Origin: Taudactylus pleione | Taxonomy: Eukaryota > Chordata > Amphibia > Anura > Myobatrachidae | Length of the DNA stretch: 64,000 nt | NCBI GenBank assembly: GCA_031769625.1 | Contig: JAUIMM010000483.1 | Span: forward strand, 4,051,501 to 4,115,500 | Direction: 5' to 3' | In this document: in pieces, positions 1-12,147 of the stretch | How positions within the stretch are numbered: position 1 is the stretch's first letter | Layout of the letters: the number at the start of each line of letters is the position of its first letter | Notes under the pieces: generated by a model | What the model was told of the DNA's origin: nothing | What the model saw: only the letters and a program-made list of their open reading frames with translations | The model's database searches: none | Program-made: the position numbers and the translations under genes

Positions 1-541
1 ATTCTAGGCGTACTCAGAACCGTAGTGTAGAATGTATGCCTTGGGGGTCTTCCCTGAACACGCAGTTATTACTTTCTTAGAGCCATGGACCAAAATAATA
101 AATAATATATAAGAATATGTCTGCATGCGAAGATCAATGAAATGCAGAGAGCAAGTTCCTCTGCCACAGTCAGAATAAATCAGCTCTATGGGCCCCAAGA
201 CAATAAGAGGTTTCGGCAGCACTTTTATGAGTAGTAGTCACAAAATCCTGAAACATACTGTACTTGTGTGACTTTAAATAGCAAATATAACGTATGTCAG
301 ATCATTAAATGATCATTTTATAGTAAAAGGTGTTTTGTTTGCTTTTATATACTTATAAACATCCTAGCGGCTGATGACAGCTTCTGCTCCAAATACCTAA
401 TTAACTTTGCAATGCGTCAAAATGAAAGATACCATTGACAATGGGCGTAAAACGCCATAGAAATATCCCACGCTCCTGGAAAAGGAAAGGGATGCTTTTT
501 CTTGATATACTAAAGGTTGAGATTTAAGCCCTTACTCGGCC
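1..541. other. No gene or recognised element
   Basis: AT-rich sequence with no supported ORF, terminal repeat or tandem structure. The only short ORF here has no recognisable domain. I see nothing I can name. Confidence 0.5.
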
Positions 542-548
542 ATTGCGA

Positions 549-566
549 CCCCCCCCCCCCCCCCCC
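549..566. repeat. Poly-C tract
   Basis: A run of 18 C, likely length-polymorphic and prone to sequencing error. Confidence 0.9.
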
Positions 567-644
567 GTCTACAGCACACGTGTACAGAGGGGGCAGGAAG
601 ATGTTGTAACTCTTGACAATGTCATATTGAATGCTCAGAACAAA

Positions 645-1193
645 GGGCCTGATTCAGACCCACTCGCGAGCGGCTGTCCGCTCGCAAGTGGGTCGATGTT
701 CTGGACTGAGCATGCGCACGACGGAGGGAGCTCCGTCGTGCGCATGCGCCAGACGCGACGAGCGAAGGAAAGTCCTTCGCTCGTTGTGTCTGATCAAGGG
801 GGGCGTGCTGTCGATGTTGATTGACAGCACGCCCCCTTTGGTAGGCGTGCCGGGGGCGTGCCTCCCTGACGGGGGCGTTCCCACGGGAACGCCTCCCGTC
901 AGAAGCCGGCCCACTGACATCACTAGTGATGTCAGTGGGAGTGATTTTGGCTCTGATAGAGCCAAAATCACTCCGGAGCTTGCGGTTGAAAACCTCAACC
1001 TCAGGCTCCGGCTCGCAGTTTCGATGGTCGCGATGATCACGACCATCGCGGCCACCAAACTGCACGCTCGTATAGCCTGTGGGTGGTGACCCACAGCTAT
1101 ACGAGCGTCCAGGAGGACGCTCCATTTTCATGGAGGCCGGCCCTCATTCAGAGCGTGCGCTCTGCTCAGAGCGTACGGCTCTGAATGAGGGCC
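645..1193 (+). mobile_element. Serial-hairpin MITE, family A, copy 1 (PIF/Harbinger-like)
   Basis: The 549-bp element has terminal inverted repeats GGGCCTGATTCAGA and its near complement, flanked by AAA at 642-644 and 1194-1196. It has no coding capacity. Almost its whole length consists of consecutive separate hairpins: 660-691, 710-748, 758-784, 796-839, 867-903, a perfect 30-bp palindrome at 910-939, 941-971, 973-1010, 1022-1050, 1066-1106 and 1139-1193. The ends resemble those of the autonomous Harbinger element at 11474-18932, so I infer mobilisation by that kind of transposase. ORFs predicted on both strands across it are by-products of the palindromes. Confidence 0.88.
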
Positions 1194-1196
1194 AAA

Positions 1197-3340
1197 ATCC
1201 ATAGTATGGAGTAAGGTGAGTGTTTATTTTATTTTTTTGGAGTCGAAGCTCTCTCTCTTATACGGCTATTGATTGGGGAGAAGTCAGCAGGGAAAGCCGT
1301 TCATATAGATGAGATCTCCAGGACACTAAACAACTGACATAGCAGACGCTGGGAGTTGAGACGTGTTCCCCTCTATTAAACACGTGTGTGCAGCGGGTTT
1401 TGCAGGTGGAAATCTTTCAGAAACAGCTCATTTATGTTTATATTTTTCCTAATGGATTCTGGTTATTATCCCGTTTTATTAGCAAATAAAATATAATGAA
1501 GTGGATGAGAAAAACCAACCGATGTAAGTTTAGCTGGGATTAGCGACACTGTATTCGGCGCTGTCGCAGGGCTCAATAAGCCGGGGACATGTTTTATAAA
1601 AGCCCCTGTGTTGCTTTGGAATAATGTGGGGTATGAGGAGAGATGCAGGGCGGCAGAGAGGGTGCGGTCACGCAGGGGGCAGGTCCCTGGGTCGGCACCG
1701 TCGCTGCCCCGCGGCCCCTGCAACTGGGTACCAGGATGCATGGAGTGGAACACTGAAGCCAGAGATGCAGCCTCAGTGCTAAGGAGTGTAGAGCCGGCCA
1801 GAGCATCCAGGAAGCTCCACACACTTCTCCTGCTGACGGCTCCACCCCTCCTGTGACATCACAGGTTTGTGGGGGTGGAGCCAGCACAGGGCACCGGTGA
1901 GCACTGCTGCGGTGCTGGAGAGATGTATCAAAAGAGGAAAGGCAGAGACGTTGCCCATGACAACCAATCAGCTCCGGCCTATCATTTTATCTAATATTTT
2001 ATCTAATGTATTTGATGCTAGCTTGAAGCGGATTCGTTGCTATTGGTAACATCTACACCTAATACTGTCTAACATGCAACTATATTATTCCCTGTTCTAT
2101 ATGAATGTACATGCGTACTCAAAGAAATTAGGGTGCACCCATTTACGGTAATAGACCACTCAGAGATCTTAATGCACGTCCCCATAGGAGGCGCAAAATA
2201 GGTTACCCCCGGCGAAACCTCTGCTATCTGCGGTGCTCACCTCTTTTTAAATTGAGAGTTGGAGAGAGAAGATTTAGCTGATCTCCGCTTCATAAATAGA
2301 CCCCTACGTCTCTTTTTATATAAAACAGCCTTTGGCATTTGCTTGCAAATAAGGATTTATCCTTTGGCCATAGGATCCCAACATTTGTGCTTATTAAATC
2401 ATTTAAAAGGATGTTCTTTAGTTTCATTTTTTTTCCCCCAACAAAAGGCTTAGAGAAATAAAGCTGGATCCACGGCCCGGTTTCTGCAGGCGTAATAAAA
2501 GACCTAATCTAGGGAGCCGTGCCTCTGTGGAGTTTTCAACAACTTTTGAATTGATGATTTATTCTGGGAGTGAGATGCCTATTCCTTCCAAGCTGTGACC
2601 GTTGAGTGGAAACATACATATTCTTTCCAGCGAAGACAAGAGCAGTGCCCTCCATTTCCGAAAATTGTGACTTCTTCCGCTGGGAGCACACTGTGAAGAA
2701 TGATTATTTCCACGGATGTCATCGTGACTTCTCAAACTTGCCAATATATTTCGTCGTCTGGCAGGAGGATGTGACAGCAGGAATTAGCGGAGCCAACCTG
2801 AGCAGAGAGACACAACAGTCCGATGAGGCTGATTGCCGTGTGTATGAGACTATAATGGCCAATCTGTGCGGATGAAAGGGGAAACCCGGCTCCCCACTTA
2901 CTGTATGTCTGAGACAGTGACACAGCGAAACCCTGCCCTTGTCAGCCCTGCCTTTCACATTACAGTAATATAAGAGCTTTTAATCTACATTACGTCACTG
3001 CACATAAGGATTTGGTAATCATTTCAGGACTTGGTGCAGTGGATGCTAGAGATTTATGTGCCCGGAAATTTGCAGCGGTTTCACACAGCAGGGAAAGAAA
3101 TGACAAATTCAGCAGACGACACATCTATAGTCTGTTAAAATGAGATACGTTATGCTAAAATGATGTCCTCTTAATTGATCTATACATTCTTACATATTTT
3201 AGATTAATGCTTATAAATGCAAAAATAAAAAAACCCATAGAGCACATGACGGGCTCATGTAGAGTTGGACGCAAACACAATTTGCATTTTTTCCAAGTGC
3301 ACATGCACATCACAACTTTTCACCGCACTGCCAACTATCC
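1197..3340. other. Intergenic sequence, no supported gene
   Basis: No gene found. Near 1935-2050 there is a degraded stretch resembling the inverted repeat of the palindromic element at 8838-9032 (motif TTGCCCATGACAACCAATCAG). The rest looks like unique or very old sequence. Confidence 0.45.
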
Positions 3341-3349
3341 AGCAAGACT

Positions 3350-3672
3350 AAAGCTGGCCACACACTAGACCAACTTACATCCAACCAGCCAACTTGTTGA
3401 TTGGTTGGAATGAAAATCTGGTAACGTATGGGAGTAACTGATGATCAGGAATTTGCTCCTAAATGCCAGAAAACAGATGAAAATGGTCGTCAGACAAGTT
3501 TGTTAAATGTTTGATCTAAACAATTTGTTCAGACAACAGTTTTTGTCCATTTTCTGGTGTTTGGGAGCAAATTGCTGATTGTCATTTGCTTTCATACTTT
3601 ACCAGATTTTCATTCCAACCAATCAGCTAGTTGGCTGGTTGGATGTAAGTTGGTCTAGTGTGTGGCCAGCTT
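3350..3672. mobile_element. Palindromic MITE, AAAGCTGGCC family, copy 1
   Basis: The two halves are near-perfect inverted copies: the left end reads AAAGCTGGCCACACACTAG and the right end is its complement. The arms then pair through the CCAACTTACATCCAACCAGCC segment. The spacer is about 100 bp and there is no ORF. A second copy lies at 58408-58724. Superfamily is uncertain; the flanks (TA or TAA) do not settle the TSD. Confidence 0.8.
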
Positions 3673-3674
3673 AA

Positions 3675-3873
3675 GGGGTCTAGTTGCTAAGCAGTGTTAG
3701 GAGACAGAGTGAAAAGTGATAAGAAAGAGATAAGGTGCCAGCCAATCAGCTCCAAGCTGTCAGTTTTCAAACACAGCCTGTGAGATGACAGTTGGGAGCT
3801 GATTGGCTGGCACCTTATCACAGACTTATCACATTTCACTCTGTCTCATAACACTGCTTAGTAAATAGACCCC
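3675..3873. mobile_element. Palindromic MITE, GGGGTCTATTTACTAAGC family, copy 1
   Basis: A 199-bp foldback element whose two arms are nearly complementary along their whole length. TAA flanks both sides (3672-3674 and 3874-3876). It abuts the preceding element, so the two insertions are contiguous. Related copies lie at 8203-8401 and 8487-8663, with fragments near 49603 and 63490. Confidence 0.85.
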
Positions 3874-3876
3874 TAA

Positions 3877-4396
3877 AAGTGGGGCATTGACTCCGCTCCC
3901 ACCCCCAGGAACACAGGTCTGTGCTGTATCAATGCCTTAGAAGCTGCCCTGTTTTGGGCATCTACGGGATGCGAACCTCCCCCCCAAAAAAATTCAGCCC
4001 TGACCCCTGCCGCAATGTTCACTGTCAAACCATGAAAGCTTTACTATGTCTGTTAAAGAGCAGAATTAGCCCCTGCCTTTTCCTGAAGGACTGCATTTAA
4101 TTTGGTGCCATTGTGTCCTGTCAAAGAGCCTCGCATACTGAAATCTTCCCAGCACATTGGCTCAGCAATCTTCATCATTAATCTAGTACACACTACCACC
4201 GGCCCTAGACCTGGTGGACATATACGTATCTCTGCTTACGTTCATTTCAGCATAGGCTACAGTCCCTCGTACTTGTGAGCGCACGGTTACATCCATTCTG
4301 CAGCGAGTAGTGATGCATACGACACTGAATGTATGCACTCAGCTACCTGCCACCCTCCTTCACAGCTGGACTCCATTGCCGCGTGTTTGCTGAGAC
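3877..4396. other. Intergenic sequence, nothing recognised
   Basis: No ORF with a recognisable domain and no clear terminal repeats. Confidence 0.4.
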
Positions 4397-4399
4397 TTT

Positions 4400-4992
4400 G
4401 GACCTCATTCAGAGTCTCTCGCAAGCGGCCGCTCGCTCGCATCCAGCGTATGCAAATTTTTCAAAGTGACGCTATGGGAAGCGATCGCTCGCCAAGGCAT
4501 AAGCACACCCACTTTGGCTGTGCGAGCGATCGCTCTGTGTATGCTGACACCCATTAGCCTATGTTGAGACGCCCACTTGCCCACGTCATCTCCAGGAAGT
4601 GCATTAAAACATTGGTACATCGAGCACCATCGGTAGTGATCGCAGCGCTTGTGGTTGCCTTACCCTGCTGCAAACACTGCGAGGACTTCAGTGTAAAATA
4701 CAGGCCTGTGACGTGTACTATGACGCTGCATGTTAATTATGCACGCCTTAAAACCGGCGTTGAAACACTCAGGCACGCCTGCTTTCGTACCTCCACACCC
4801 CCGTTATTAGTGTCCTGCCCCTGTTACAACCCACAAACGGCCTCTCCTGTCACTCATTTCACTGGGCTGTCTTTGCTGGGCGAGCGAGCGGGCTGCGCTC
4901 GCACAGAGTAGTTCGCGCACGCGCAGAACGAAGAGTGTGCATTCGCGTTCGCAAACCATCGGGCCGCTTGCGAGAGACTCTGAATGAGGTCC
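4400..4992. mobile_element. Harbinger-like MITE, family C, copy 1
   Basis: 593 bp with inverted ends GGACCTCATTCAGAGTCTCT and complement, followed by a GCGAGCG-rich subterminal region. TTT flanks both sides (4397-4399, 4993-4995). No transposase remnant. Relatives are at 9755-10334 and 57643-58239. Confidence 0.82.
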
Positions 4993-5127
4993 TTTGTTTG
5001 AACCATCACTAGTGGTGTCATTGGAGTGAGGTCCCCCCAAATTTTCAACTACCTGAACTAGGCTTTACAAGCCAGAGCTTTTGGCACTATAGCAGAGTAA
5101 CATACAGTTTGGGTCCCCTCACCCTAA

Positions 5128-5669
5128 GGGCCTGATTCAGGCCCACTCGCGAGCGGCTGTCGGCTCGCAAGTGGGTCGATGGTCTGCACTGCGCATGCGC
5201 ACGATGGAGGGAGCTCCGTCGTGTGCATGAGCGAGACGCGACGAGCGAAGGACTTTCCTTCGCTCGTTGTGTCTGATCAAATTGATCAATCAACATCGAC
5301 AGCACGCCCCCTTTGGTGGGCGTGCCGGGGGCGTGCCTCCCAGACGGGGGCGTTCCCAAGGGAACGCCTACCGTCAGAAGCCGGCCCCACTGACATCACT
5401 AGTGATGTCAGTGGGAGTGATTTTGGCTCTGATAGAGCCAAAATCACTCCGGGCCTTGCGGTTGAGAAACTCAACCGCAGGCTTCGGCCCGCAGTGGCGA
5501 TGGTCGCGATGGTCAAGACCATCGCGACCATCATCCTGCACGCTCGTATATGATGTGGGTGGTGACCCACAGCTATACGAGCGTCCAGGAGGACGCTCCA
5601 TAATTATGGAGGTGGGCCCTGATTCAGAGCGAGCGCTCTGGTCAGAGCGTCCGGCTCTGAATCAGGGCC
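5128..5669 (+). mobile_element. Serial-hairpin MITE, family A, copy 2
   Basis: 542 bp, ends GGGCCTGATTCAGG and complement, TSD TAA (5125-5127 and 5670-5672). It has the same order of hairpins as copy 1, including the palindrome CCACTGACATCACTAG and its mirror near 5388-5416, and the terminal hairpin at the right end. The hairpin around 5276-5310 is altered (an ATTGATCAAT segment replaces part of the stem). Confidence 0.88.
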
Positions 5670-5672
5670 TAA

Positions 5673-8199
5673 GTGCCCTAGGCCAATGAGCAGGGGCTGT
5701 ATTCACCTAGAGGATTGGGCATGCAAAAAAATGAAAAACCACGGCCCCCAGCTCAAAGGAAAAGCTAGCCCCATGCTGACCAGCACCATGACCCTCCACT
5801 TGCTACCGTAGTTCCGCCACTGCTGGCAGTGTTAGAGATGGTTTTAATTTGGGGTGCATTGTGTGTGTGGGAGGGGGGGGTCATGCACATTGTTTTGGAC
5901 AATCCTATAATTTTTTTGTAATATTCCCAATTTTGGGCCACCCCCACCCCCACCCTGTCATTAGCATAACAATTGGTGCCAGATATAATGTAGACTAAAT
6001 TTCTAAAATCCTTTTTAAATTATTCCAGCGCTGTCATAATCTAATGTAATGTGTTTTACCTCAATCCATTAATAGAGGCAGCCGGATAAGCAAATAACCG
6101 GAGAAGAGAGATGCAGCATAATTTGTGAGCCTTAATGGTCAGTAATGCTAAGGCTTATTAATGCTATTTTACATTATCGCTAGAAAAATGCATCAGGTCG
6201 ACTGTAATTTTAAATCAACCATTAGATCTTCGTTGGACAAAGACCAACACTGTACTCTGTTATTAATATTTGACACGTTTAAATAGGGTGATCAAATTCA
6301 TAAACCAGCAAGATGGGCACGTCGGTGTTAAATTGGCCAATAAAAATATAATTATGTGTAATTACAATCTTTTATTGTTGAGTCACTCTGACAGTTATAT
6401 TTGCGTGATGCCGGTGGGAGGGGGTTGGGAGAGTTACAGCATACAATGCTTAATTTTGAGCATTTTTAATACTTCATTTCCAATCACACAGCAAAGAATA
6501 CACAGGGAGGGTTGTGTAAATTGATAGGGGTGGGGTGAGGCGAGAAACTGTTATAAAGTATAAATTATGCGATAACATGTGAGCTGGTATGGTCAACTCC
6601 TTGAAGATACTGCAGTAATTTGATCTTAAAAGGAAAGTATTCAAGTTTATATTCGACCCAGTGCTCTCGGCGCATTTCATGCACAATGGGACTTCATCAG
6701 GGGCGATAAGCGCCTGCAACAAAAATAGAGTCTAAACTTAGAGTGTGGATAGGAATAAGGTTCTGAAGTAGACTCAATATCAGGATATTTAGATGCAGCC
6801 AAGAACAGAGGTATCAGAGCGGAAGAAATCAGAAGAGGTCATTTGCGAATCGTACCTGCCATGCCCTGTACCGGTGTCCATCAATGGTCTACTCCACACT
6901 ATCTGCATGTCTCCTCTCTAATTTTTGGGAACTACAATCACAAACTAAAGGCGCACTACTCTGTAAAGAGTCGGGAACCTGTTATGAGGAATACTGTGCA
7001 AATGTTTAGACTCTTTATCAAAGTTCAACCTTCAACCAATTTAGCAGGTCCCATTTTTCCTAAATGGAGATCATAACTGTGCTCCACCACAGCGCGGAAC
7101 GCCACTGAAATTCACCCTTTGCAGCACATTCCCATTAATAATAATAATAATAATAGTCTCTCAGTGTAAACTAGAAGAAAACCCCATAAGGGTACAGCCA
7201 CTCTGTACTCACACTGCCCAATCACCTGTTCAAACTCCACAAATGCACAAATCTTCATGTCCCGCAAAGCTATGTAAGGCTGCTTCCGCTGTGTGTATGT
7301 AGAAGATGTATGCCCTATGGGCTATGCCTGCAGCCAAGAGTTACTACACCCTAAACTAGCTATTGCACACTCTACATAATACTCACCAACTCTGGAGCTA
7401 GGCAAGGTCTATGAAGATGGAGATCCAAGTGGGAGGGGAGCATTAAAGCACCTTATCATGGCCCAGACCCTTCAACGTTTTCCACATTGCATGGCATTAA
7501 GTACTGTAGCTGGGGACGGTGCTGCGATAACCTGATTCATACGAATCATGTCACCATGACCCCCACACTCCGCCTAGCACTGGCAGGATGCAGGACGTTT
7601 GCACTGGCAGAATGCAGGAAAAGTCAAATTAAAAAGCATGATCAAATATTAGCCAATCTTGTGCAGCATTGTGAACAGTGATTTGTGTTGTGATAGGCAT
7701 ATGACTAGTGCTTTGTATAATAAAGCCTTATATAGAACCACCAGTTCTGGCACCGGCTACTATAACTCAAGTCTATGTCGTACTTACCGACTTTACAGAA
7801 CTCCTCCCCAGGAGAAGCCCGGAGAGGATATTCTGCTGACATCTGCAGGGGGCGGGGTCAGACTGTAGACGTCATTAGGCTCCGCGCCATCACAAAAAAG
7901 GCAGCGATTCGCGGGACTGCAAGGAGGGGGCAGGGCTAAATGATGTAAATTGCATCATTTTGGCCCCTTCCCACACACTCGTAAAATCTCCCCACACTGC
8001 CTACTTCACTAGGAAGTGGGCGGGATGCGGAAGAACTGTCTGCTCTTTCAGGGGTGCGGAGGGCTACCCGAAAAATCGGGAGCCTCCCTCAACTTCCAGG
8101 CGATTAGGCAAGTATGGTCTATGCATGCCAGCATAGATAGGGGCTTATTTATAGCTGGGAGAAAATCCGGCTAAAGGGTGCAAATATTCACCAGGACAA
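5673..8199. other. Intergenic sequence with scattered degraded repeats
   Basis: No supported gene. A (TAA)n microsatellite lies near 7136-7156. Around 6660-6715 is a short GGGACTTCATCAGGGGC motif typical of dispersed vertebrate repeats. Around 7790-8130 is a GC-rich stretch with CCGAAAAATCGGGAGCCTCC that resembles sequence near 56150-56250, so both may be copies of one old repeat. Confidence 0.4.
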
Positions 8200-8202
8200 A
8201 TA

Positions 8203-8401
8203 GGGGTCTATTTACTAAGCAGTGCTAGGAGATAGAGTGAAAAGTGATAAGAAAGTGATAAGGTACTAGCCAATCAGCTCCCAACTGTCATTTTTCAAAC
8301 ACAGCCTGTGAGATGACAGTTGGGAGCTGATTGGCTGGCACCTTATTACTTTCTTATCACTTTTCACTCTGTCTCCTAACACTGCTTACTAAATAGACTC
8401 C
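8203..8401. mobile_element. Palindromic MITE, GGGGTCTATTTACTAAGC family, copy 2
   Basis: 199-bp foldback with TSD ATA on both sides (8200-8202, 8402-8404). The arms are clearly alignable to copy 1 at 3675-3873. Confidence 0.86.
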
Positions 8402-8486
8402 ATAATGGAAAGAGGTGCAAATTAATATCAATAAAGTTCATAAAAACAATCCCAGAAGGATAAACCTCAAAAGTTAGCCTTAGTCA

Positions 8487-8663
8487 GGGGTCTATTTACT
8501 AAGCTGTGTTAGGTGATAAAGTGAACGGTGATAAGGTGCCAGCCAATCAGCTCCTAACTGCCATTTTTCAAACACAGCCTGTGACATGGCAGTTAGGAGC
8601 TGATTGGCTGGTACCTGATCACCGTTCACTTTATCACCTAACACAGCTTAGTAAATAGACCCC
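8487..8663. mobile_element. Palindromic MITE, GGGGTCTATTTACTAAGC family, copy 3
   Basis: 177-bp foldback with TSD TCA on both sides (8484-8486, 8664-8666). It is a shorter subfamily with stem GTTAGGTGATAAAGTGAACG and nearly perfect arms, suggesting a young copy. Confidence 0.88.
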
Positions 8664-8837
8664 TCAGTGCCTTCTTTTTATTTTGCAATCCTCTTGTTTT
8701 CTTAACACCAAGCCATTCATCAATTGGGAAATAAAAATACTGGCTGCTTTTGCATGCCGGACACACAAATAAGTGGCCAGTTTGTTTTCACACTGTCGTT
8801 TAGTTGAGATCGAAAAGTGACCCCCTCCCAACCCTAA

Positions 8838-9032
8838 GGGGTAAATTTACTAAAGTGAGAGTTTTTAGAAGATAGTTTTAAAAGAGATGTTGCCCATAGC
8901 AACAAGTAAGATTCTACTTAACATTTAACTAGCCCCTTCTAGGAGATAATAGCTAGAATCTGATTGGTTGCTATGGGCAACATCTCTTTTAAAACTCTCT
9001 TCTAAAAACTCTCACTTTAGTAAATTCACCCC
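8838..9032. mobile_element. Palindromic MITE, GGGGTAAATTTACTAAAG family
   Basis: 195-bp foldback, TSD TAA (8835-8837, 9033-9035). The arms contain the complementary segments GAGATGTTGCCCATAGCAAC and GTTGCTATGGGCAACATCTC. No coding capacity. Confidence 0.86.
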
Positions 9033-9035
9033 TAA

Positions 9036-9754
9036 ATCTGCTGCCCAAGCTTCCAATGATGGAGTTAATATCACGCAATCAAATGCTCTGCATCTTGTAA
9101 CTGCGAGGACAGTCATCCTTAATAAAACTGATGGCGGTAGCAACCCATATTATCATGAGAGTGTATCCAATCCGCATTGGATTAATGAGACTGCTAAAAT
9201 CAAATCAGGAAAGCTATTTTGGGGGATGACTGATGTGAGTAGTAATAGAATCTCTTACTCGCCGCCAAAACAATCCTAATTGTACAGAACCATATGAAAA
9301 AAGCCTAATTACAATAGATCAAGTTTGACTAAGTCAAGATTAATTCCAGCAGGAAAATGGAAGATGAGGCATTAAAATGGTCAGAATTTTGAATGATTTC
9401 ATCTCCTTCTCCATTAAAATGAAGCCCATGAATCATTGGGAATAGGAGAGAACGGGACACGGCGTGAGAGGAATACTCCCTGCGCAAATTCTTTCCTTTC
9501 CTCAGCTCATTCTTTATGTCAGATTGTTCCCCAGTGCTCATTCCGTTAAATCATCAATACGATGTCTTTAACGGGAGCGTATTGCTGAGACTGTAACCGT
9601 ACTCCAGCAGATATGTCATAATTTTATGTGTAAATCCATGGGCCGTTCTTCCCGCAAGCACTATTTCATTCTCTGGCCTTGCGTTACGCAGCTTTGAAGC
9701 TGGAGATACATTTTGTTATCACGGGAGATCCTCCTGGAGGAAACAAAACAGATT
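9036..9754. other. Intergenic sequence, nothing recognised
   Basis: No convincing coding region or repeat structure seen. Short ORFs here lack known motifs. Confidence 0.4.
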
Positions 9755-10334
9755 GGAGCTCATTCAGACCCGTTCGCAAGTAGCGGTCGCTCGCTGGCAA
9801 AAAGGGGCTGGATATTTGCATGAAGTGCTCGCACTACGTCGCGTAAGGACGCCCACTATGTTTTAGCGAGCTAAGTGTCTAAAGACGCCCCCTTGCCACT
9901 CGCAACACACGTCATCTCTGGCAAATGAAGGATTAATCGGGACTATCATGAGCCATCGGAATTGCTCGCAGCCCTTGGGGTCGCCTTAGCCTGCTGCAAG
10001 CACAGCGATCAGTGCTGGCTGAAATACATGCAGGTGACATGTACAATGACGCTACTTTGCTAATTATGCACGCCCTTTAAACTGCGTTTTGGCGGCCTGA
10101 AACGTCTGCATTTGCACATCCACACCCCCGTTCACATCACAAGCACCTTCCCCTGTTACCACCCACAAATGCCACTATCTGTCACTCAAAGCAGCGACCT
10201 GATATTGGCTTACGAGCAACCAAAATCAGATCACAACGAATGGCTTGCGCACTGCGAATTATACGCATACGCAGATAGGCGAAAATCGCTCAGAGCGAAC
10301 GATCGCGCCTTAGCGAGTGGGTCTGAATCAGGTC
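9755..10334. mobile_element. Harbinger-like MITE, family C, copy 2
   Basis: About 580 bp, left end GAGCTCATTCAGACCCG and right end GGGTCTGAATCAGGTC, with an internal segment (GCACGCCCTTTAAA, then CACCCACAAATGCC) shared with the other family C copies. The TSD is not clear, so the ends are approximate. Confidence 0.7.
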
Positions 10335-10444
10335 AATTGCGCGAAAAACTAAAGCTAAATAAAGCATGTTTTAATATGTGAGTGCTTTAAAATTGGTTTT
10401 ATATGGAAACTATGAAATCTTTTTTTTTTTTTTTTACGTACAGT

Positions 10445-10970
10445 GGGCCTGATTCAGCAAGGATCGCAACTGCTAATGTGCACGCAATCGGCCGATTGTT
10501 GCATGCATCGCAGTGTACGAACCAGCCACTGCGATCGGGACAGCTATCGCAGTGACTACAAAGACCCATCGCAGAGTGGTTGAAAGGAAGTGCCGTTTGT
10601 GGTAGGTGACAGGGAGGTGGTCGGCGAAACGCAGGCGTGCCAGTGCGTTTGAACACCGTTGCATGGGCGTGCATAAATTATCCACTGCGATGCCTTACGC
10701 AGCCTGAGGCCTCATAGCATGTGATGAGGTTAGCAATTCCTGAGTAAGGTCAGAGCTTGTGCAAGTGTGTGTGAGGCTGCGATGGTACTCCATGTTACTG
10801 ATGGTTTCGCAGTCTTGCTAAGGATTGTGGATGTGTGTAAGGTAAAGTGGGCGTCATTATGTTGTGCTGCGGCGGCATAGTGATCACAATGGATTAGCAT
10901 ACTATCGCAGTGAGACTGCGTGCGTAATCGCTATTGCATTCGCAGTTGCAATCAGTAGTGAATCAGGCGC
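10445..10970. mobile_element. Harbinger-like MITE, family B, copy 1
   Basis: 526 bp with ends GGGCCTGATTCAGC and complement and TSD AGT (10442-10444, 10971-10973). The inner ends carry repeated GCGATTGC-type motifs. Two relatives: one split by a hAT insertion (37903-43748) and one at 61998-62530. Confidence 0.83.
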
Positions 10971-10985
10971 AGTATGTCACATATA

Positions 10986-11470
10986 GGGCCTGATTCAGAC
11001 CCACTCGCGAGCGGCTGTCCGCTCGCAAGTGGGTCGATGGTGTGCACTGCGCATGTGCACGACGGAGGGAGCTCCGTCGTGCGCATGCGCGAGATGCGAC
11101 GAGCGAAGGACTTTCCTTCGCTCGTTGTGTCTGATCAAGGGGGGCGTGCTGTCGATGTTGATTGACAGCACGCCCCCTTTGGTGGGCATGCCGGGGGCAC
11201 TAGTGATGTCAGTGGGAGTGATTTTGGCTCTGATAGAGCCAAAATCACTCCGGGCCTTGCGGTTGAGAAACTCAACCGCAGGCTCCGGCTCACAGTGGCG
11301 ATGGTCGCGATGGTCAAGACCATCGCGACCGTCAACCTGCATGCTCGTATAGGCTGTGGGTGGTGACGCACAGCTATACGAGCGTCCAGGAGGACGCTCC
11401 ATAATTATGGAGGTGGGCCCTGATTCAGAGCGAGCGCTCTGGTCAGAGCGTCCGGCTCTGAATCAGGGCC
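10986..11470 (+). mobile_element. Serial-hairpin MITE, family A, copy 3 (internally deleted)
   Basis: 485 bp with family A ends. Compared with copies 1 and 2 it lacks about 60-70 bp near 11198, where the GGAACGCC hairpin and half of the following palindrome should be. The left flank is ATA and the right flank TTA, so one flank may have mutated. The right TTA is also the TSD of the autonomous Harbinger element starting at 11474. Confidence 0.84.
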
Positions 11471-12147
11471 TTAGGCCCTCATTCAGACCCACTCGCAAGC
11501 GGGCGCACGTACGTTAGGCGTACGTACAAAAATATTTAAATTCAATGGCTCGCTCGTATTTTCGTTTGCATCTAAAATTCCTCCGTAAACTCTGACGACC
11601 CCTCCTCTAACTAACGAGCGTACGAAATAGCGAGCGTACATCCCCGAAATGGCTTGAAAGGAACGCACGCACAAGTATAAACAGGAAGTGGCCATGTCAG
11701 ATGTCGATTACCTGCTCCTTTATTCTGCCTACCTCCATCAATCGTATCATGCCAATCAATGTATCAATTAGCTTAATTGTTTGTTTTTTTTCAACACAAT
11801 GCAAGAAACTTTACTCTTGTCCGTGTTTGTGTTTACCCGCAGAATACGTACGGATGAAACATTCGCTTTTATTGTTCAAAAAACATGTGAACCACAATTA
11901 AACAATTGTTCTATTGCTGTGGATCCCCGCATATTTCCCTGGGTTCATTTCTTTATTTAAATTTGCTTACGCATGTCACTGCATCAAGCCTATCATAACT
12001 CTCCAGAGATTTCTGGCCCTGTTGAACACATGACTCATACACTAACCAATAAAATTGCTCCTGTTAATTTCCAAAATACATTAGCCAATCAGAAAATTTT
12101 TACACACTTTATCAAAAATGATTTTTAAGAAAAACACCATTGCCATC

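Noticed and set aside
622..1131. Overlapping long ORFs on both strands of the hairpin MITEs, similar between copies
   Set aside because: They arise because palindromes lack stops on both strands. The similarity reflects the repeat family; there is no ATG context, domain or codon pattern.
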